A stretch of 23,369 nt of DNA. Origin: Bifidobacterium breve (GTDB lineage Bacteria; Actinomycetota; Actinomycetes; S36-B12). Numbering within the stretch: position 1 is the stretch's first letter; each line of letters begins with the position of its first letter. Location: NCBI GenBank assembly GCA_945885645.1, contig CAMCYV010000007.1, positions 1-23,369 on the forward strand. The letters run 5' to 3'. This document shows, piece by piece, positions 5,415 to 13,689 of this stretch. The translations under genes and the position numbers were made by a program. The notes beneath the pieces are model-generated. The model did no database searches and was not told the DNA's origin. It was given only the letters and a program-made list of their open reading frames with translations.

Positions 5415-6800
5415 ATGGGACATGTCCTGCGCCAGAGTCAGTTCATGAGCGATTTGGCCATCCTTGGTCCATTTATTCCATCCCCAGATCGCCGCGATCC
5501 CATCGCCACAATCATTGCCCAAGGTGAGCTGCGAGTTCCCGCGCTCCTGCCAATTCGATACTCGCGCATGGCACAAAGCGCATTCGCTTTCTATCGCGGT
5601 ACCGCCGCCCTGATGGCAAATGACGTAGGCTCAAAGCCTAATTCCGGCGTGATCGTTCAACTCTGTGGTGATGCGCACTTGGGTAACTTCGGAATTTTTG
5701 CAACCGCTGATCGAAGAACAATTTTTGATGTCAACGATTTTGATGAAACTTTCCCTGGGCCATTCGAATGGGATGTGCAGCGCATGGTTACCAGCTTTGC
5801 TATAGCGAGCGCTGATAGATCAGAAGAATGCCAGGAAGCCGTCATCCGCGCTGGAGCCGAGGCCTACCGAATTGCAATGGCTGCATTTGCAACATCAAGA
5901 TTCGTTGACACTTGGTACTACCGCGTCGATGCGCAAAGTTTAAAGGCTGTTACAAAAAGTGGCGCGCTCTCTGAAAGCGGCATGGCCAAGATGAACAAGG
6001 GCTTTAACGCGGCTGAAAAACGTGACCAGTGGTCAGCCATTACTAAGTTAACCGTTGAAGTAGACGGGCAACGTCAGTTTGTTAATGAGCCCCCACTTGT
6101 TGTTCGACTTTCCCTTGCAGAAGGCGTCAAGGAGGCTATCGATAATGCATTTCAACGATACAAGGAGACACTTTTATGCGATCGCCGCATCCTGCTCGAT
6201 CGATATCACATAGTTGACTTCGGTCACAAGGTTGTTGGGGTCGGCAGCATTGGCCTGCTCGCTTACATTGTTCTCCTGCAAGGACGCGATGCTGATGACC
6301 TGCTCGTGCTCCAAGTAAAGCAAGCTGTCGAGAGTGTGCTTGAACCATGGGTTCCCAATGTAGTCTCGACAAGCCACAGCAAGCGCGTGACGGACGGCCA
6401 GCGCAATATTCAGGCCGCAACGGACGCTTTCTTGGGTTGGATTGACGGAGAAGGCGGAAAGAGCTATTACATTCGCCAATTGCGTGACAAGAAATGGTCA
6501 CCTGATGTTGATTCATTTAGCGATGAAGAGCTTCTCGACTACGCCCAAATTTGTGGAGGGGCCTTGGCAAGGGCACATGCACGATCAGGTGACGCCGAAG
6601 CCATTTCTGCGTTTATCGGACCCGACTCGTCATTTGATACAGCAATACGCAATTTCGCATTGAGCTACGCACAACAATCCAAAGCTGACTACATAGCATT
6701 CCTTGAAGCAATAGCCGTGGGTAGCATTTCAGTGCATACACCTGATTCCATGTTTACCGAGATTTCCCTGCGCCAAGACGGTGCTTTCAACCTGATTTAG
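5415..6800 (+). CDS. DUF2252 family protein, antisense within the ribosomal cluster
   Basis: The 461-residue product matches the DUF2252 family along its whole length. Family blocks seen are LPIRYSRM (45-52), FAFYRGTAALMAND (57-70), VQLCGDAHLGNFGIF (81-95), FDVNDFDETFPGPFEWDVQR (104-123), KVVGVGSIG (272-280), LQVKQAVESVL (299-309), YYIRQLRDKKW (351-361) and GGALARAHARSGD (381-393). The GDAH-x2-NFG and D-x-NDFDE motifs resemble the catalytic and metal-binding parts of aminoglycoside-phosphotransferase-like kinases, so a kinase-like role is possible, but no substrate is known. No signal peptide or membrane segment is seen. The start at 5415 is chosen because GHVLRQ aligns with the usual N-terminal G-x2-LR of the family and an in-frame TAA lies at 5397-5399; no Shine-Dalgarno sequence precedes it. 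It is the only plus-strand gene here. Confidence 0.92.
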   Translation: MGHVLRQSQFMSDLAILGPFIPSPDRRDPIATIIAQGELRVPALLPIRYSRMAQSAFAFYRGTAALMANDVGSKPNSGVIVQLCGDAHLGNFGIFATADRRTIFDVNDFDETFPGPFEWDVQRMVTSFAIASADRSEECQEAVIRAGAEAYRIAMAAFATSRFVDTWYYRVDAQSLKAVTKSGALSESGMAKMNKGFNAAEKRDQWSAITKLTVEVDGQRQFVNEPPLVVRLSLAEGVKEAIDNAFQRYKETLLCDRRILLDRYHIVDFGHKVVGVGSIGLLAYIVLLQGRDADDLLVLQVKQAVESVLEPWVPNVVSTSHSKRVTDGQRNIQAATDAFLGWIDGEGGKSYYIRQLRDKKWSPDVDSFSDEELLDYAQICGGALARAHARSGDAEAISAFIGPDSSFDTAIRNFALSYAQQSKADYIAFLEAIAVGSISVHTPDSMFTEISLRQDGAFNLI

Positions 6801-6809
6801 TACATGGAT

Positions 6810-7592
6810 CTAGTTATTAGTGTTGATCGTGAGGATTTGGGGCCCCGATTCGGTGATAGCAACCGTGTGTTCCCAGTGTGATGCCCAGTTGCCATCCGTT
6901 GTGACAACGGTCCAATCGTCAGCCAGAGTGATCACTTCGGGAGACCCGATTGTGACCATGGGTTCAAGGGCTAGCACCATGCCAACTTGTAATTCCAAGC
7001 CCTGACCCGCGTGACCGTAGTTGGGCACAGGGGGGTACATATGCATCTCGGTTCCGATTCCATGCCCAACGTAATCTTCAACGATTCCATAATTTCCCGC
7101 ACCGCGAATTACTGCTTGAATTGCCGAGCCAATGTCACCCATGCGATTCCCTGCAACTGCCGCTTCAATTCCAGCCGCAAGGGATGCTCGGGTGACGTCG
7201 GAGAGTTTTTGTATTGATGGTTGCGGATTAGTCGATGCAATCACGCTGATTGCGGCATCGCCATGCCAGCCTTCCACAATGGCACCGCAGTCAATTGAAA
7301 CTAGATCTCCTTCGTTGACAACTCGATCACTGGGAATTCCATGCACAACTTCCTCATTGATCGAGGTACAGATCACTGCGGGGTATCCGTAATAGCCAAG
7401 GAATGAAGGTGTCGCCCCCGCACCGTATATGCACTCTCGGGCAATTGCATCGAGCTCCTTGGTTGTAATACCTGGAGTGACACTGACACTGAGGGTTTGC
7501 AATGTATCGGCTACTACTTTGCCGGCAATACGCATTAATTCAATTTGCTGCGGGGACTTGATTTGTACTCGGTCTTTTTTGCGAAATCCCAT
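6810..7592 (-). CDS. map: methionine aminopeptidase, type I
   Basis: MetAP removes the initiator methionine from nascent proteins in the cytoplasm. All five metal ligands of the family are present: Asp101, Asp112, His177, Glu210 and Glu241, along with the substrate-contacting His84 and His184. Motifs are SIDCGAIVEGWHGDAA, GHGIGTEMH, LALEPM and WEHT. The 260-residue length, without an N-terminal zinc-finger extension, fits the short type Ia. It begins 8 bp after adk and is the last gene of the right-hand run. Its stop lies 9 bp from the stop of the convergent DUF2252 gene. In many actinobacteria infA follows map directly; here it does not. Confidence 0.97.
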   Translation of the reverse strand: MGFRKKDRVQIKSPQQIELMRIAGKVVADTLQTLSVSVTPGITTKELDAIARECIYGAGATPSFLGYYGYPAVICTSINEEVVHGIPSDRVVNEGDLVSIDCGAIVEGWHGDAAISVIASTNPQPSIQKLSDVTRASLAAGIEAAVAGNRMGDIGSAIQAVIRGAGNYGIVEDYVGHGIGTEMHMYPPVPNYGHAGQGLELQVGMVLALEPMVTIGSPEVITLADDWTVVTTDGNWASHWEHTVAITESGPQILTINTNN

Positions 7593-7600
7593 GTGTTTGC

Positions 7601-8164
7601 TTAAGCGTTGACCGCAAGCAGAATCGCAGCTGTTACATCTTCTATCTCGCCAAGACCGTCGACTTGCTCCAGCAGGTTGCGGCTTTTGTACACCTCGATG
7701 AGCGGTGCGGTTTGTTCAGCGTAAACCTCAAGTCGGTGACGCAATACTTCTTCGGTGTCATCAGTACGACCCTGCTCGGCTGAACGTCGCACAAGGCGAG
7801 CAACAACCACGTCAACATCAACAGTTAGTTCAATTACGCAATCGATCTTGATTCCAGCAGATCTCAACATTGCATCAAGTTCGGAAACTTGCTCAACAGT
7901 TCGGGGATAGCCATCAAGGATAAATCCTGACTGGGCATCGTCGTAGGTCAGTCTGTCCCGCACCATCGCGTTGGTCACACCGTCGGGCACGTACTCCCCG
8001 GCATCCATATATGACTGCGCTTCCTTGCCCAGTGGGGTGCCTTCACTGACATTGGCCCGGAAGATGTCTCCGGTAGAAATATGAGGAATGCCCAGCCGCT
8101 TGGACAGCAGTGATGCTTGGGTGCCTTTACCTGCCCCCGGTGGACCCATGAAAACGATGCGCAT
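7601..8164 (-). CDS. adk: adenylate kinase (short-LID form)
   Basis: Adenylate kinase interconverts ATP + AMP and 2 ADP. The P-loop GPPGAGKGT is at residues 7-15, the AMP-binding region includes STGDIFR (30-36) and DGYPR (84-88), and the LID near 123-140 is short (RRSAEQGRTDDTEEV) and lacks zinc-binding cysteines. At 187 residues it is the short form common in actinobacteria. It lies between secY and map, the standard spc-operon position; the gap to secY is 47 bp. Confidence 0.98.
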   Translation of the reverse strand: MRIVFMGPPGAGKGTQASLLSKRLGIPHISTGDIFRANVSEGTPLGKEAQSYMDAGEYVPDGVTNAMVRDRLTYDDAQSGFILDGYPRTVEQVSELDAMLRSAGIKIDCVIELTVDVDVVVARLVRRSAEQGRTDDTEEVLRHRLEVYAEQTAPLIEVYKSRNLLEQVDGLGEIEDVTAAILLAVNA

Positions 8165-8211
8165 GCGACGAAAGCCTATCGGAGTAGAAACAATCTGGCG
8201 AACTTGCTGAC

Positions 8212-9510
8212 TTATTTGAGGAAACCTTCGTAATTGCGCTGCTGCAATTGGGCTTGAATCTGCTTGACCGTGTCCAAGCCAACGCCAACCATGATGAGGA
8301 TCGATGTGCCGCCGAATATGAACTGGGTCGATACTCCGAGGAAGTCGAAGGCGAATACCGGCAAAATCGCAATCAAACCAAGGTACAACGAGCCCGGTGC
8401 AGTCAGACGGGTCAATACGTAGTCAAGGTATTCAGCGGTTGGGCGTCCGGCCCGGATTCCAGGAATAAAGCCGCCATACCGTTTCATATTGTCAGCGACC
8501 TCGGTCGGATTGAACGTGATCGAGACATAGAAATAACAGAAAAATACAATCAACACAAAGTAGGTTCCCAGATAAACATTTCCACTACCGGTTCCAAAAC
8601 TCTGCTGCAACCATTGCGCCCAGCCGGCCTGGCTGCCCGTCAGCTGGACAAACAGTGTTGGCAGGAAGAGCAGCGACGAAGCGAAGATGACTGGGATAAC
8701 ACCTGCCATGTTGACCTTCAGCGGTATGTAGGTGGACGTACCGCCATACATTCGCCGCCCAACCATTCGCTTTGCGTATTGAACAGGGATTCTGCGTTGC
8801 GCTTGCTCAACGAAGACTACAAAAGTAATGACAACCAAGCCGACCAGCAGCGTGATGGCGAATGTGAAGACTCCACGGCTACCTAGAATATTGGCGAACT
8901 GTGCGGGAATCACCGCGATGATTGAAGTGAAAATCAAGACGGACATTCCGTTGCCGACGCCTCGCTCAGTGATGAGCTCGCCAAACCACATAACGATCGC
9001 GGTTCCAGCCGTCATAACTGTGATCATGACGATCATTACCCAGATGGCCTGATTGGGGATGATCTCCTCATTACAGCCTTGGAACAGCGCACCAGGTGAT
9101 CGAGCAAGTGAAAGAATTGCTGTGGACTGCAGAATTGCCAAGCCAATTGTCACGAACCGCGTGTATTGGGTGATTTTAGCTTGTCCTGCATTCCCGTCAG
9201 CCTTGAGAGTTTCCAAGCGGGGAATCACAACGGTGAGCAGTTGCAAAATAATGCTAGCCGTGATGTAGGGCATGATTCCCAAAGCAAAGACTGAAAGTTG
9301 AAGTAGTGCGCCACCGCTGAAGAGGTTGATCAGGGCATAAACAGAGTTATCTTGCACAACATCGATACACCGTTGGATTGCTGAGTAGTCAACACCTGGG
9401 GTAGGCAGAACGGAACCCAAACGGTAAATCGCTAGCAAGCCAAGGGTAAACAAGATCTTCTTGCGAAGATCCGGTGTACGCAGGGCATCCCTAAACGCAC
9501 TGATGTGCAC
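8212..9510 (-). CDS. secY: protein translocase subunit SecY
   Basis: SecY is the channel of the Sec translocon in the cytoplasmic membrane. The 432-residue product has about ten hydrophobic segments, the plug-region sequence PTPGVDYSAIQ after the first segment, and the basic cytosolic loop RRIPVQYAKRMVGRRMYGG needed for SecA and ribosome contacts. The start is GTG at 9510, preceded by AGGAGG with 4 nt spacing. It follows rplO by 26 bp and precedes adk, the usual spc arrangement. Length is normal. Confidence 0.98.
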   Translation of the reverse strand: MHISAFRDALRTPDLRKKILFTLGLLAIYRLGSVLPTPGVDYSAIQRCIDVVQDNSVYALINLFSGGALLQLSVFALGIMPYITASIILQLLTVVIPRLETLKADGNAGQAKITQYTRFVTIGLAILQSTAILSLARSPGALFQGCNEEIIPNQAIWVMIVMITVMTAGTAIVMWFGELITERGVGNGMSVLIFTSIIAVIPAQFANILGSRGVFTFAITLLVGLVVITFVVFVEQAQRRIPVQYAKRMVGRRMYGGTSTYIPLKVNMAGVIPVIFASSLLFLPTLFVQLTGSQAGWAQWLQQSFGTGSGNVYLGTYFVLIVFFCYFYVSITFNPTEVADNMKRYGGFIPGIRAGRPTAEYLDYVLTRLTAPGSLYLGLIAILPVFAFDFLGVSTQFIFGGTSILIMVGVGLDTVKQIQAQLQQRNYEGFLK

Positions 9511-9536
9511 TTGACCTCCTGCTTAAAGTTGAGTGC

Positions 9537-9977
9537 TTAGATTTCGGTTACTGACCCACCCGCAGCCACGATCTTGTCACGAGCTGAACCTGAGAACTTA
9601 TCCGCGGTCAAATTCACCTTGACCGAAATATCTCCCAAGCCCAATACCTTGACGAGTTCGCCCTTGCGGACAGCGCCCGCTGCTACGAGATCAGCGACGC
9701 CGATGGTGCCGCCTTTGGGAAATAATTTCTCAATGGCCGAGACGTTAACAACCTGATAAACCTTGGTGCTTGGGCTCGTGAAGCCCTTGAGCTTCGGCAG
9801 ACGCATGTGAAGGGGCATTTGGCCGCCCTCAAAGCCAGCCTTTACCTGGTAACGAGCCTTGGTTCCCTTGGTACCACGGCCTGAGGTCTTACCTTTTGAT
9901 GCTTCACCGCGACCTTTACGGGTTTTGGCCGTCTTGGCACCGGGCGCCGGACGTAGGTGATGAACTTTAAGTGTCAT
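9537..9977 (-). CDS. rplO: 50S ribosomal protein L15
   Basis: L15 is a late-assembly protein of the large subunit. The 146-residue product has the extended basic glycine-rich N-terminus (LRPAPGAKTAKTRKGRGEAS, then KGKTSGRGTKGTKAR) and the globular C-terminal domain beginning near YQVVNVSAIEKLFPKGGTIG. It starts 2 bp after the rpmD stop and ends 26 bp before secY. No anomalies are seen. Confidence 0.98.
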   Translation of the reverse strand: MTLKVHHLRPAPGAKTAKTRKGRGEASKGKTSGRGTKGTKARYQVKAGFEGGQMPLHMRLPKLKGFTSPSTKVYQVVNVSAIEKLFPKGGTIGVADLVAAGAVRKGELVKVLGLGDISVKVNLTADKFSGSARDKIVAAGGSVTEI

Positions 9978-9979
9978 AG

Positions 9980-10165
9980 TTACTTGACCTCCTCAACAAC
10001 CACCAGATGCGCAACGGTACTCACCATTCCACGAAATTCTGGCCGGTCTTCCTTTACGACGGTGTCACCAATTCGCTTGAGCCCAAGTGAACGCAGCGTG
10101 TTGCGCTGATTACTCGTGCCGCCAATCTCTGACTTGATCTGAGTGACTTTGAATTCAGCCATCAT
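9980..10165 (-). CDS. rpmD: 50S ribosomal protein L30
   Basis: L30 is a small large-subunit protein with one ferredoxin-like fold. The product (60-61 residues) contains KVTQIKSEIGGTSNQRNTLR and SLGLKRIGDTVVKEDRPEFR, the typical bacterial L30 pattern. Two ATG codons stand in tandem at 10165 and 10162. The first overlaps the rpsE stop by 4 nt (ATGA) and the second by 1 nt; either allows translational coupling. Confidence 0.97.
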   Translation of the reverse strand: MMAEFKVTQIKSEIGGTSNQRNTLRSLGLKRIGDTVVKEDRPEFRGMVSTVAHLVVVEEVK

Positions 10166-10755
10166 GCACCTGCCCCAGCCGCACGCGCCCGCAAAAGTGC
10201 TGCAGGTGCTACGTCTTCGAGGGGAAGTCCACGGCGAGCGGCCACAGCTTCTGGGGATTCAAGTCCCTTAAGCGCAGCAACTGTTGCGTGAACAATATTG
10301 ATGGCATTGTCAGATCCAAGTGACTTACTAAGTACATCACGGATCCCAGCACATTCCAATACGGCGCGGACGGGGCCACCGGCAATAACACCGGTGCCTG
10401 GTGCAGCTGGACGCAGCATGACAACGCCTGCAGCCGCTTCGCCCTTGATTGGGTGTGGAATTGTTCCTTGGATTCGGGGGACCTTAAAGAAGCTACGCTT
10501 AGCCTCTTCGACGCCCTTTGCAATCGCTGCTGGAACTTCCTTCGCCTTGCCATAGCCGACACCAACGTTTCCGTCACCGTCACCAACGACCACGAGTGCC
10601 GTGAAACTAAAGCGACGACCGCCCTTGACGACCTTGGAAACTCGGTTGATCGCAACTACGCGCTCAAGCAGGTTCGACTTCTCCTCGCGTGGGCCGCGAT
10701 CTTTGCGATCCCGACGCTCGCCTCCGCCACTAGTGCGGCGCGACGTATCAGACAT
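10162..10755 (-). CDS. rpsE: 30S ribosomal protein S5
   Basis: S5 lies at the mRNA entry site of the 30S subunit and affects decoding accuracy. The 197-residue product has a charged, disordered N-terminus (residues 1 to about 28), a double-stranded-RNA-binding-like domain with RVVAINRVSKVVKGGRRFSF and GDGNVGVGYGKA, and a C-terminal domain with AGIRDVLSKSLGS. The C-terminal tail is Ala/Arg-rich. It follows rplR by 24 bp and overlaps rpmD. Confidence 0.98.
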   Translation of the reverse strand: MSDTSRRTSGGGERRDRKDRGPREEKSNLLERVVAINRVSKVVKGGRRFSFTALVVVGDGDGNVGVGYGKAKEVPAAIAKGVEEAKRSFFKVPRIQGTIPHPIKGEAAAGVVMLRPAAPGTGVIAGGPVRAVLECAGIRDVLSKSLGSDNAINIVHATVAALKGLESPEAVAARRGLPLEDVAPAALLRARAAGAGA

Positions 10756-10779
10756 TGTTACCTCTTCCCGATGTAAACA

Positions 10780-11163
10780 TTAGAACTTGAGCCCGCCTTC
10801 GCGAGCGCCCTCAGCGAGGGCAGCGACGCGACCGTGGTACTTGTGGCCACCACGGTCAAAAACGACCGTGTCGATTCCAGCTTTTTGTGCACGTGCAGCA
10901 AGTTCGTTTCCAACCTTGCGAGCCTTTGCGGTCTTGTCACTGTCAGTGCTACGCAGATCGCTCTCCATAGTTGAAGCAGAGGCCAAGGTCACACCTTGAA
11001 CGTCGTCCACCAACTGTGCGAATACATGACGTGCCGAACGGTTCACGACCAAACGTGGACGCTGCACGGTACCGGATACCTTCTTGCGAACACGAAGGTG
11101 ACGACGCTTGCGGCCAACGGCACTTTTACTGCCTGAGCCGAGCTTTGGGGCGAAGGAACTCAT
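10780..11163 (-). CDS. rplR: 50S ribosomal protein L18
   Basis: L18 binds 5S rRNA in the central protuberance. The 127-residue product has the basic RKRRHLRVRKKVSGTVQRPR segment, the strand RLVVNRSARHVFAQLVDD and the C-terminal HGRVAALAEGAREGGLKF. Its ATG overlaps the rplF stop by one base (TAATG). Length and order are typical. Confidence 0.98.
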   Translation of the reverse strand: MSSFAPKLGSGSKSAVGRKRRHLRVRKKVSGTVQRPRLVVNRSARHVFAQLVDDVQGVTLASASTMESDLRSTDSDKTAKARKVGNELAARAQKAGIDTVVFDRGGHKYHGRVAALAEGAREGGLKF

Positions 11164-11699
11164 TACTTACCAGCCTTTCCAGCCTTGCGACGGACAACTT
11201 CGCCTTCATAGCGAACGCCCTTACCTTTATAGGGTTCCGGTTTGCGGATCTTGCGAATGTTCGCAGCGACCTCACCAACCTGCTGCTTATTAATTCCAAT
11301 TACCTTGAACTTAACGGGCGTCTCAACCGCGAAACTGATTCCTTCGGGGGCTGAAACGATAACGGGATGGCTGAATCCAAGTGCGAACTCCAAGTTGCTG
11401 CCGTTGGCTGCAACTCGGTAACCGGTACCTACAATTTCCAGGGTTTTTTCATAGCCTGTGGTTACGCCGGTGATCATGTTTGCGATCAAGGTGCGGCTCA
11501 AACCGTGCAGTGAGCGTGAAGCACGCTCATCATCGGGCCTGGTTACAAGAATCTCGTTGCCCTCTTGCTTGATTTCAATGGGGCTCGAAATCGTGATTGA
11601 CAGGGAACCCTTGGGTCCAACAACCGCGATGTCTTGACCACTAATCGTGACCGTAACTCCAGCTGGCACCGGAACTGGTGCGCGTCCAATACGTGACAT
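11163..11699 (-). CDS. rplF: 50S ribosomal protein L6
   Basis: L6 binds 23S rRNA near the factor-binding site. The product is 178 residues from the ATG at 11699 (MSRIGRAPVPVPAGVTVTIS) with two similar domains and the C-terminal signature PEPYKGKGVRYEGEVVRRKA. An in-frame upstream GTG at 11714 would add five residues but overlaps the ribosome-binding site GGAGGAG, so the ATG is preferred. It starts 8 bp after the rpsH stop and overlaps rplR by one base. Confidence 0.98.
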   Translation of the reverse strand: MSRIGRAPVPVPAGVTVTISGQDIAVVGPKGSLSITISSPIEIKQEGNEILVTRPDDERASRSLHGLSRTLIANMITGVTTGYEKTLEIVGTGYRVAANGSNLEFALGFSHPVIVSAPEGISFAVETPVKFKVIGINKQQVGEVAANIRKIRKPEPYKGKGVRYEGEVVRRKAGKAGK

Positions 11700-11707
11700 G
11701 GCTCCTC

Positions 11708-12106
11708 CTACCAAACGTAGGCGAGGACTTCCCCACCTACGCCTTTCTTTGCGGCCTGTCGGTCAGTGAGCAACCCGGTCGAAGTGGACAGAATGGCAAT
11801 GCCGAGCCCACCGAGAACCTTAGGCAGATTAGTGCTCTTTGCGTAGACCCGAAGCCCAGGTTTGGAAACGCGGCGTAGTCCGGCGATCGAACGCTCACGC
11901 GAAGGTCCATATTTGAGGTTTAGGGTCAGGGTCATACCGACTTCTGCGTCTGCGACGTCGAAGCTGGCTATGTAACCCTGTTCTTTCAAAATCTCCGCGA
12001 TATGTGACTTGATCTTGGAGTGTGGCATCGACACAGTTTCGTGGTACGCCGAGTTTGCATTGCGCAGACGAGCAAGCATGTCTGCTATCGGGTCTGTCAT
12101 TGTCAT
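11708..12106 (-). CDS. rpsH: 30S ribosomal protein S8
   Basis: S8 is a primary 16S rRNA binder and, in enterobacteria, represses the spc operon. The 132-residue product begins MTMTDPIADMLARLRNANSA and has the conserved C-terminal block VLGGLGIAILSTSTGLLTDR followed by GGEVLAYVW. An alternative start two codons later (MTDPIAD, 12100) is equally plausible. It follows rpsN by 63 bp. I saw no obvious S8-binding mimic next to rplE but could not search structure systematically. Confidence 0.98.
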   Translation of the reverse strand: MTMTDPIADMLARLRNANSAYHETVSMPHSKIKSHIAEILKEQGYIASFDVADAEVGMTLTLNLKYGPSRERSIAGLRRVSKPGLRVYAKSTNLPKVLGGLGIAILSTSTGLLTDRQAAKKGVGGEVLAYVW

Positions 12107-12169
12107 GGCCGCTTGGCCTTCCTCGCTGTGGTTTCTCCGGCAGTTACCGTAGACCTGCAGCGTCGTTGA

Positions 12170-12355
12170 TTACCAGGAACTTTTAGTTACTCCAGGGAGT
12201 TCGCCGGCATGTGCCATCTCACGAACACAGATGCGGCACAAACCGAACTTACGGTAGACCGCATGTGGACGTCCACACCGGTTGCAGCGGGTATAACCCC
12301 GAACCTTGAATTTAGGTGTCTTTTGCTGCTTTTGAACCAGAGCTTTCTTTGCCAT
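12170..12355 (-). CDS. rpsN: 30S ribosomal protein S14, zinc-binding type Z
   Basis: S14 sits in the 30S head. The 61-residue product (MAKKALVQKQQKTPKFKVRG, then YTRCNRCGRPHAVYRKFGLC) has Cys24, Cys27, Cys40 and Cys43 as a zinc site, the mark of the short type found in the spc operon of Gram-positive bacteria. The ATG at 12355 is chosen over an upstream in-frame codon at 12415, which lies inside rplE and would add 20 unconserved residues. The rplE stop is 4 bp upstream and GGAGG in the rplE end serves as the ribosome-binding site. Confidence 0.98.
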   Translation of the reverse strand: MAKKALVQKQQKTPKFKVRGYTRCNRCGRPHAVYRKFGLCRICVREMAHAGELPGVTKSSW

Positions 12356-12359
12356 GTGC

Positions 12360-12917
12360 TCAGGCCTCCTTAAATGGGAATCCGAGAAGCCGGAGCAATG
12401 CTCGACCTTCGTCATTGTTCTTGGCAGTGGTTACCACCGTGATGTCCATTCCGCGTGTGCGGTCGATCTTGTCTTGGTCAATTTCGTGGAACATGGACTG
12501 TTCGGTCAGACCGAATGTATAGTTTCCGTGACCGTCGAACTGCTTTGCTGAGAGGCCGCGGAAGTCACGAATACGTGGCAATGCGGTGCTGAGCAGACGG
12601 TCAAGGAATTCCCACATGCGATCGCCACGAAGAGTGACATGAGCACCGATCGGTTGACCCTCACGCAGTTTGAACTGAGCGATGGACAAACGAGCCTTGG
12701 TCACCTGTGGCTTTTGGCCCGTGATGTCAGTCAGGTCGCGAACAGCACCTTCAATCAACTTTGAGTCGCGGGCTGCCTCGCCTACACCCATGTTGACAAC
12801 AATCTTGGTGAGGCCAGGGACCTGCATGATGTTCTTGAAATTGAATTCCTTTTGAAGCTCAGGAATAATCTCTTCGCGGTAACGAGCCTTCAAACGAGGC
12901 ATGGTTGCGGTAGTCAT
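12360..12917 (-). CDS. rplE: 50S ribosomal protein L5
   Basis: L5 binds 5S rRNA and contacts P-site tRNA. The 185-residue product contains MQVPGLTKIVVNMGVGEAAR, GQKPQVTKARLSIAQFKLRE and the C-terminal DITVVTTAKNNDEGRALLRL. Length is standard. It follows rplX by 15 bp and its 3' end carries the ribosome-binding site of rpsN. Confidence 0.98.
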   Translation of the reverse strand: MTTATMPRLKARYREEIIPELQKEFNFKNIMQVPGLTKIVVNMGVGEAARDSKLIEGAVRDLTDITGQKPQVTKARLSIAQFKLREGQPIGAHVTLRGDRMWEFLDRLLSTALPRIRDFRGLSAKQFDGHGNYTFGLTEQSMFHEIDQDKIDRTRGMDITVVTTAKNNDEGRALLRLLGFPFKEA

Positions 12918-12932
12918 GGTTACTTATCCGTC

Positions 12933-13295
12933 CTAGATCTCTTTGCCGGTGCGGCGCGAAATACGCACGCTGCGCTCTGCTTCGTAGGTCGAACCGTCGG
13001 CGCGACGCTTCTCAACTTTTTCGCGGGTGAAACCAACGCGAGTTGCCTTACCGTCTTCCGGATCAACCAGCATGACGTTAGAGATGTGAATGGGTGCCTC
13101 GGTGGTGATGATTCCGCCACTCTTGGCGCCACGCGCATCTTGGCCAACCTTGGTGTGTTTTTTGATCCGGTTGACACCTTCAACGATCAATTTATCGGCT
13201 TCGGGGTAGACGTCAATGACTTTGCCCTGAACTCCGCGATCTTTGCCCGTGATTACCAGGACAGTGTCACCTTTGCGAATTCTTAACTTCGACAT
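12933..13295 (-). CDS. rplX: 50S ribosomal protein L24
   Basis: L24 is an assembly initiator near the peptide exit. The 120-residue product begins MSKLRIRKGDTVLVITGKDR, the KOW motif, and continues with GVNRIKKHTKVGQDARGAKS and a basic C-terminus. The ATG overlaps the rplN stop by one base (TAATG). Confidence 0.98.
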   Translation of the reverse strand: MSKLRIRKGDTVLVITGKDRGVQGKVIDVYPEADKLIVEGVNRIKKHTKVGQDARGAKSGGIITTEAPIHISNVMLVDPEDGKATRVGFTREKVEKRRADGSTYEAERSVRISRRTGKEI

Positions 13296-13663
13296 TACAA
13301 CACCTCCGGTGCGAGCGAGATTATCTTCATGAACTTCTTCTCACGCAGTTCGCGACCAACCGGTCCGAAGATGCGGGTTCCGCGCGGTTCGCCATCAGCT
13401 TTAAGGATCACTGCTGCGTTCTCGTCGAAACGGATGTAGGAGCCATCGGGGCGGCGGCGCTCTTTCTTGGTGCGCACGATCACTGCCTTGACAACTTCAC
13501 CCTTTTTCACGCCACCGCCAGGAATAGCATCCTTGACGGTAGCGACGATGATGTCGCCGATGCCTGCGTACCGGCGGCCTGAACCACCGAGTACGCGAAT
13601 GCACAAGATTTCCTTGGCACCCGTGTTGTCCGCAACGCGTAGTCGCGACTCTTGCTGAATCAC
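13295..13663 (-). CDS. rplN: 50S ribosomal protein L14
   Basis: L14 lies at the subunit interface and contacts 16S rRNA. The 122-residue product begins MIQQESRLRVADNTGAKEIL and has GDIIVATVKDAIPGGGVKKG and the C-terminal PVGRELREKKFMKIISLAPE. The start is GTG at 13663, preceded by AGGAGA with 5 nt spacing. A 61-bp gap with a hairpin separates it from rpsQ, at the classical S10/spc boundary. Confidence 0.98.
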   Translation of the reverse strand: MIQQESRLRVADNTGAKEILCIRVLGGSGRRYAGIGDIIVATVKDAIPGGGVKKGEVVKAVIVRTKKERRRPDGSYIRFDENAAVILKADGEPRGTRIFGPVGRELREKKFMKIISLAPEVL

Positions 13664-13689
13664 TTCATTCTCCTGATCGTCTGCTGGTC

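Noticed and set aside
5415..6800. DUF2252 gene as an antibiotic-resistance phosphotransferase
   Set aside because: The motifs only resemble the kinase fold; the sequence belongs to DUF2252, for which no drug substrate is established.
8248..8886. 212-codon open frame on the plus strand
   Set aside because: It lies wholly antisense to secY, which matches its family over full length; the frame has no recognisable domain.
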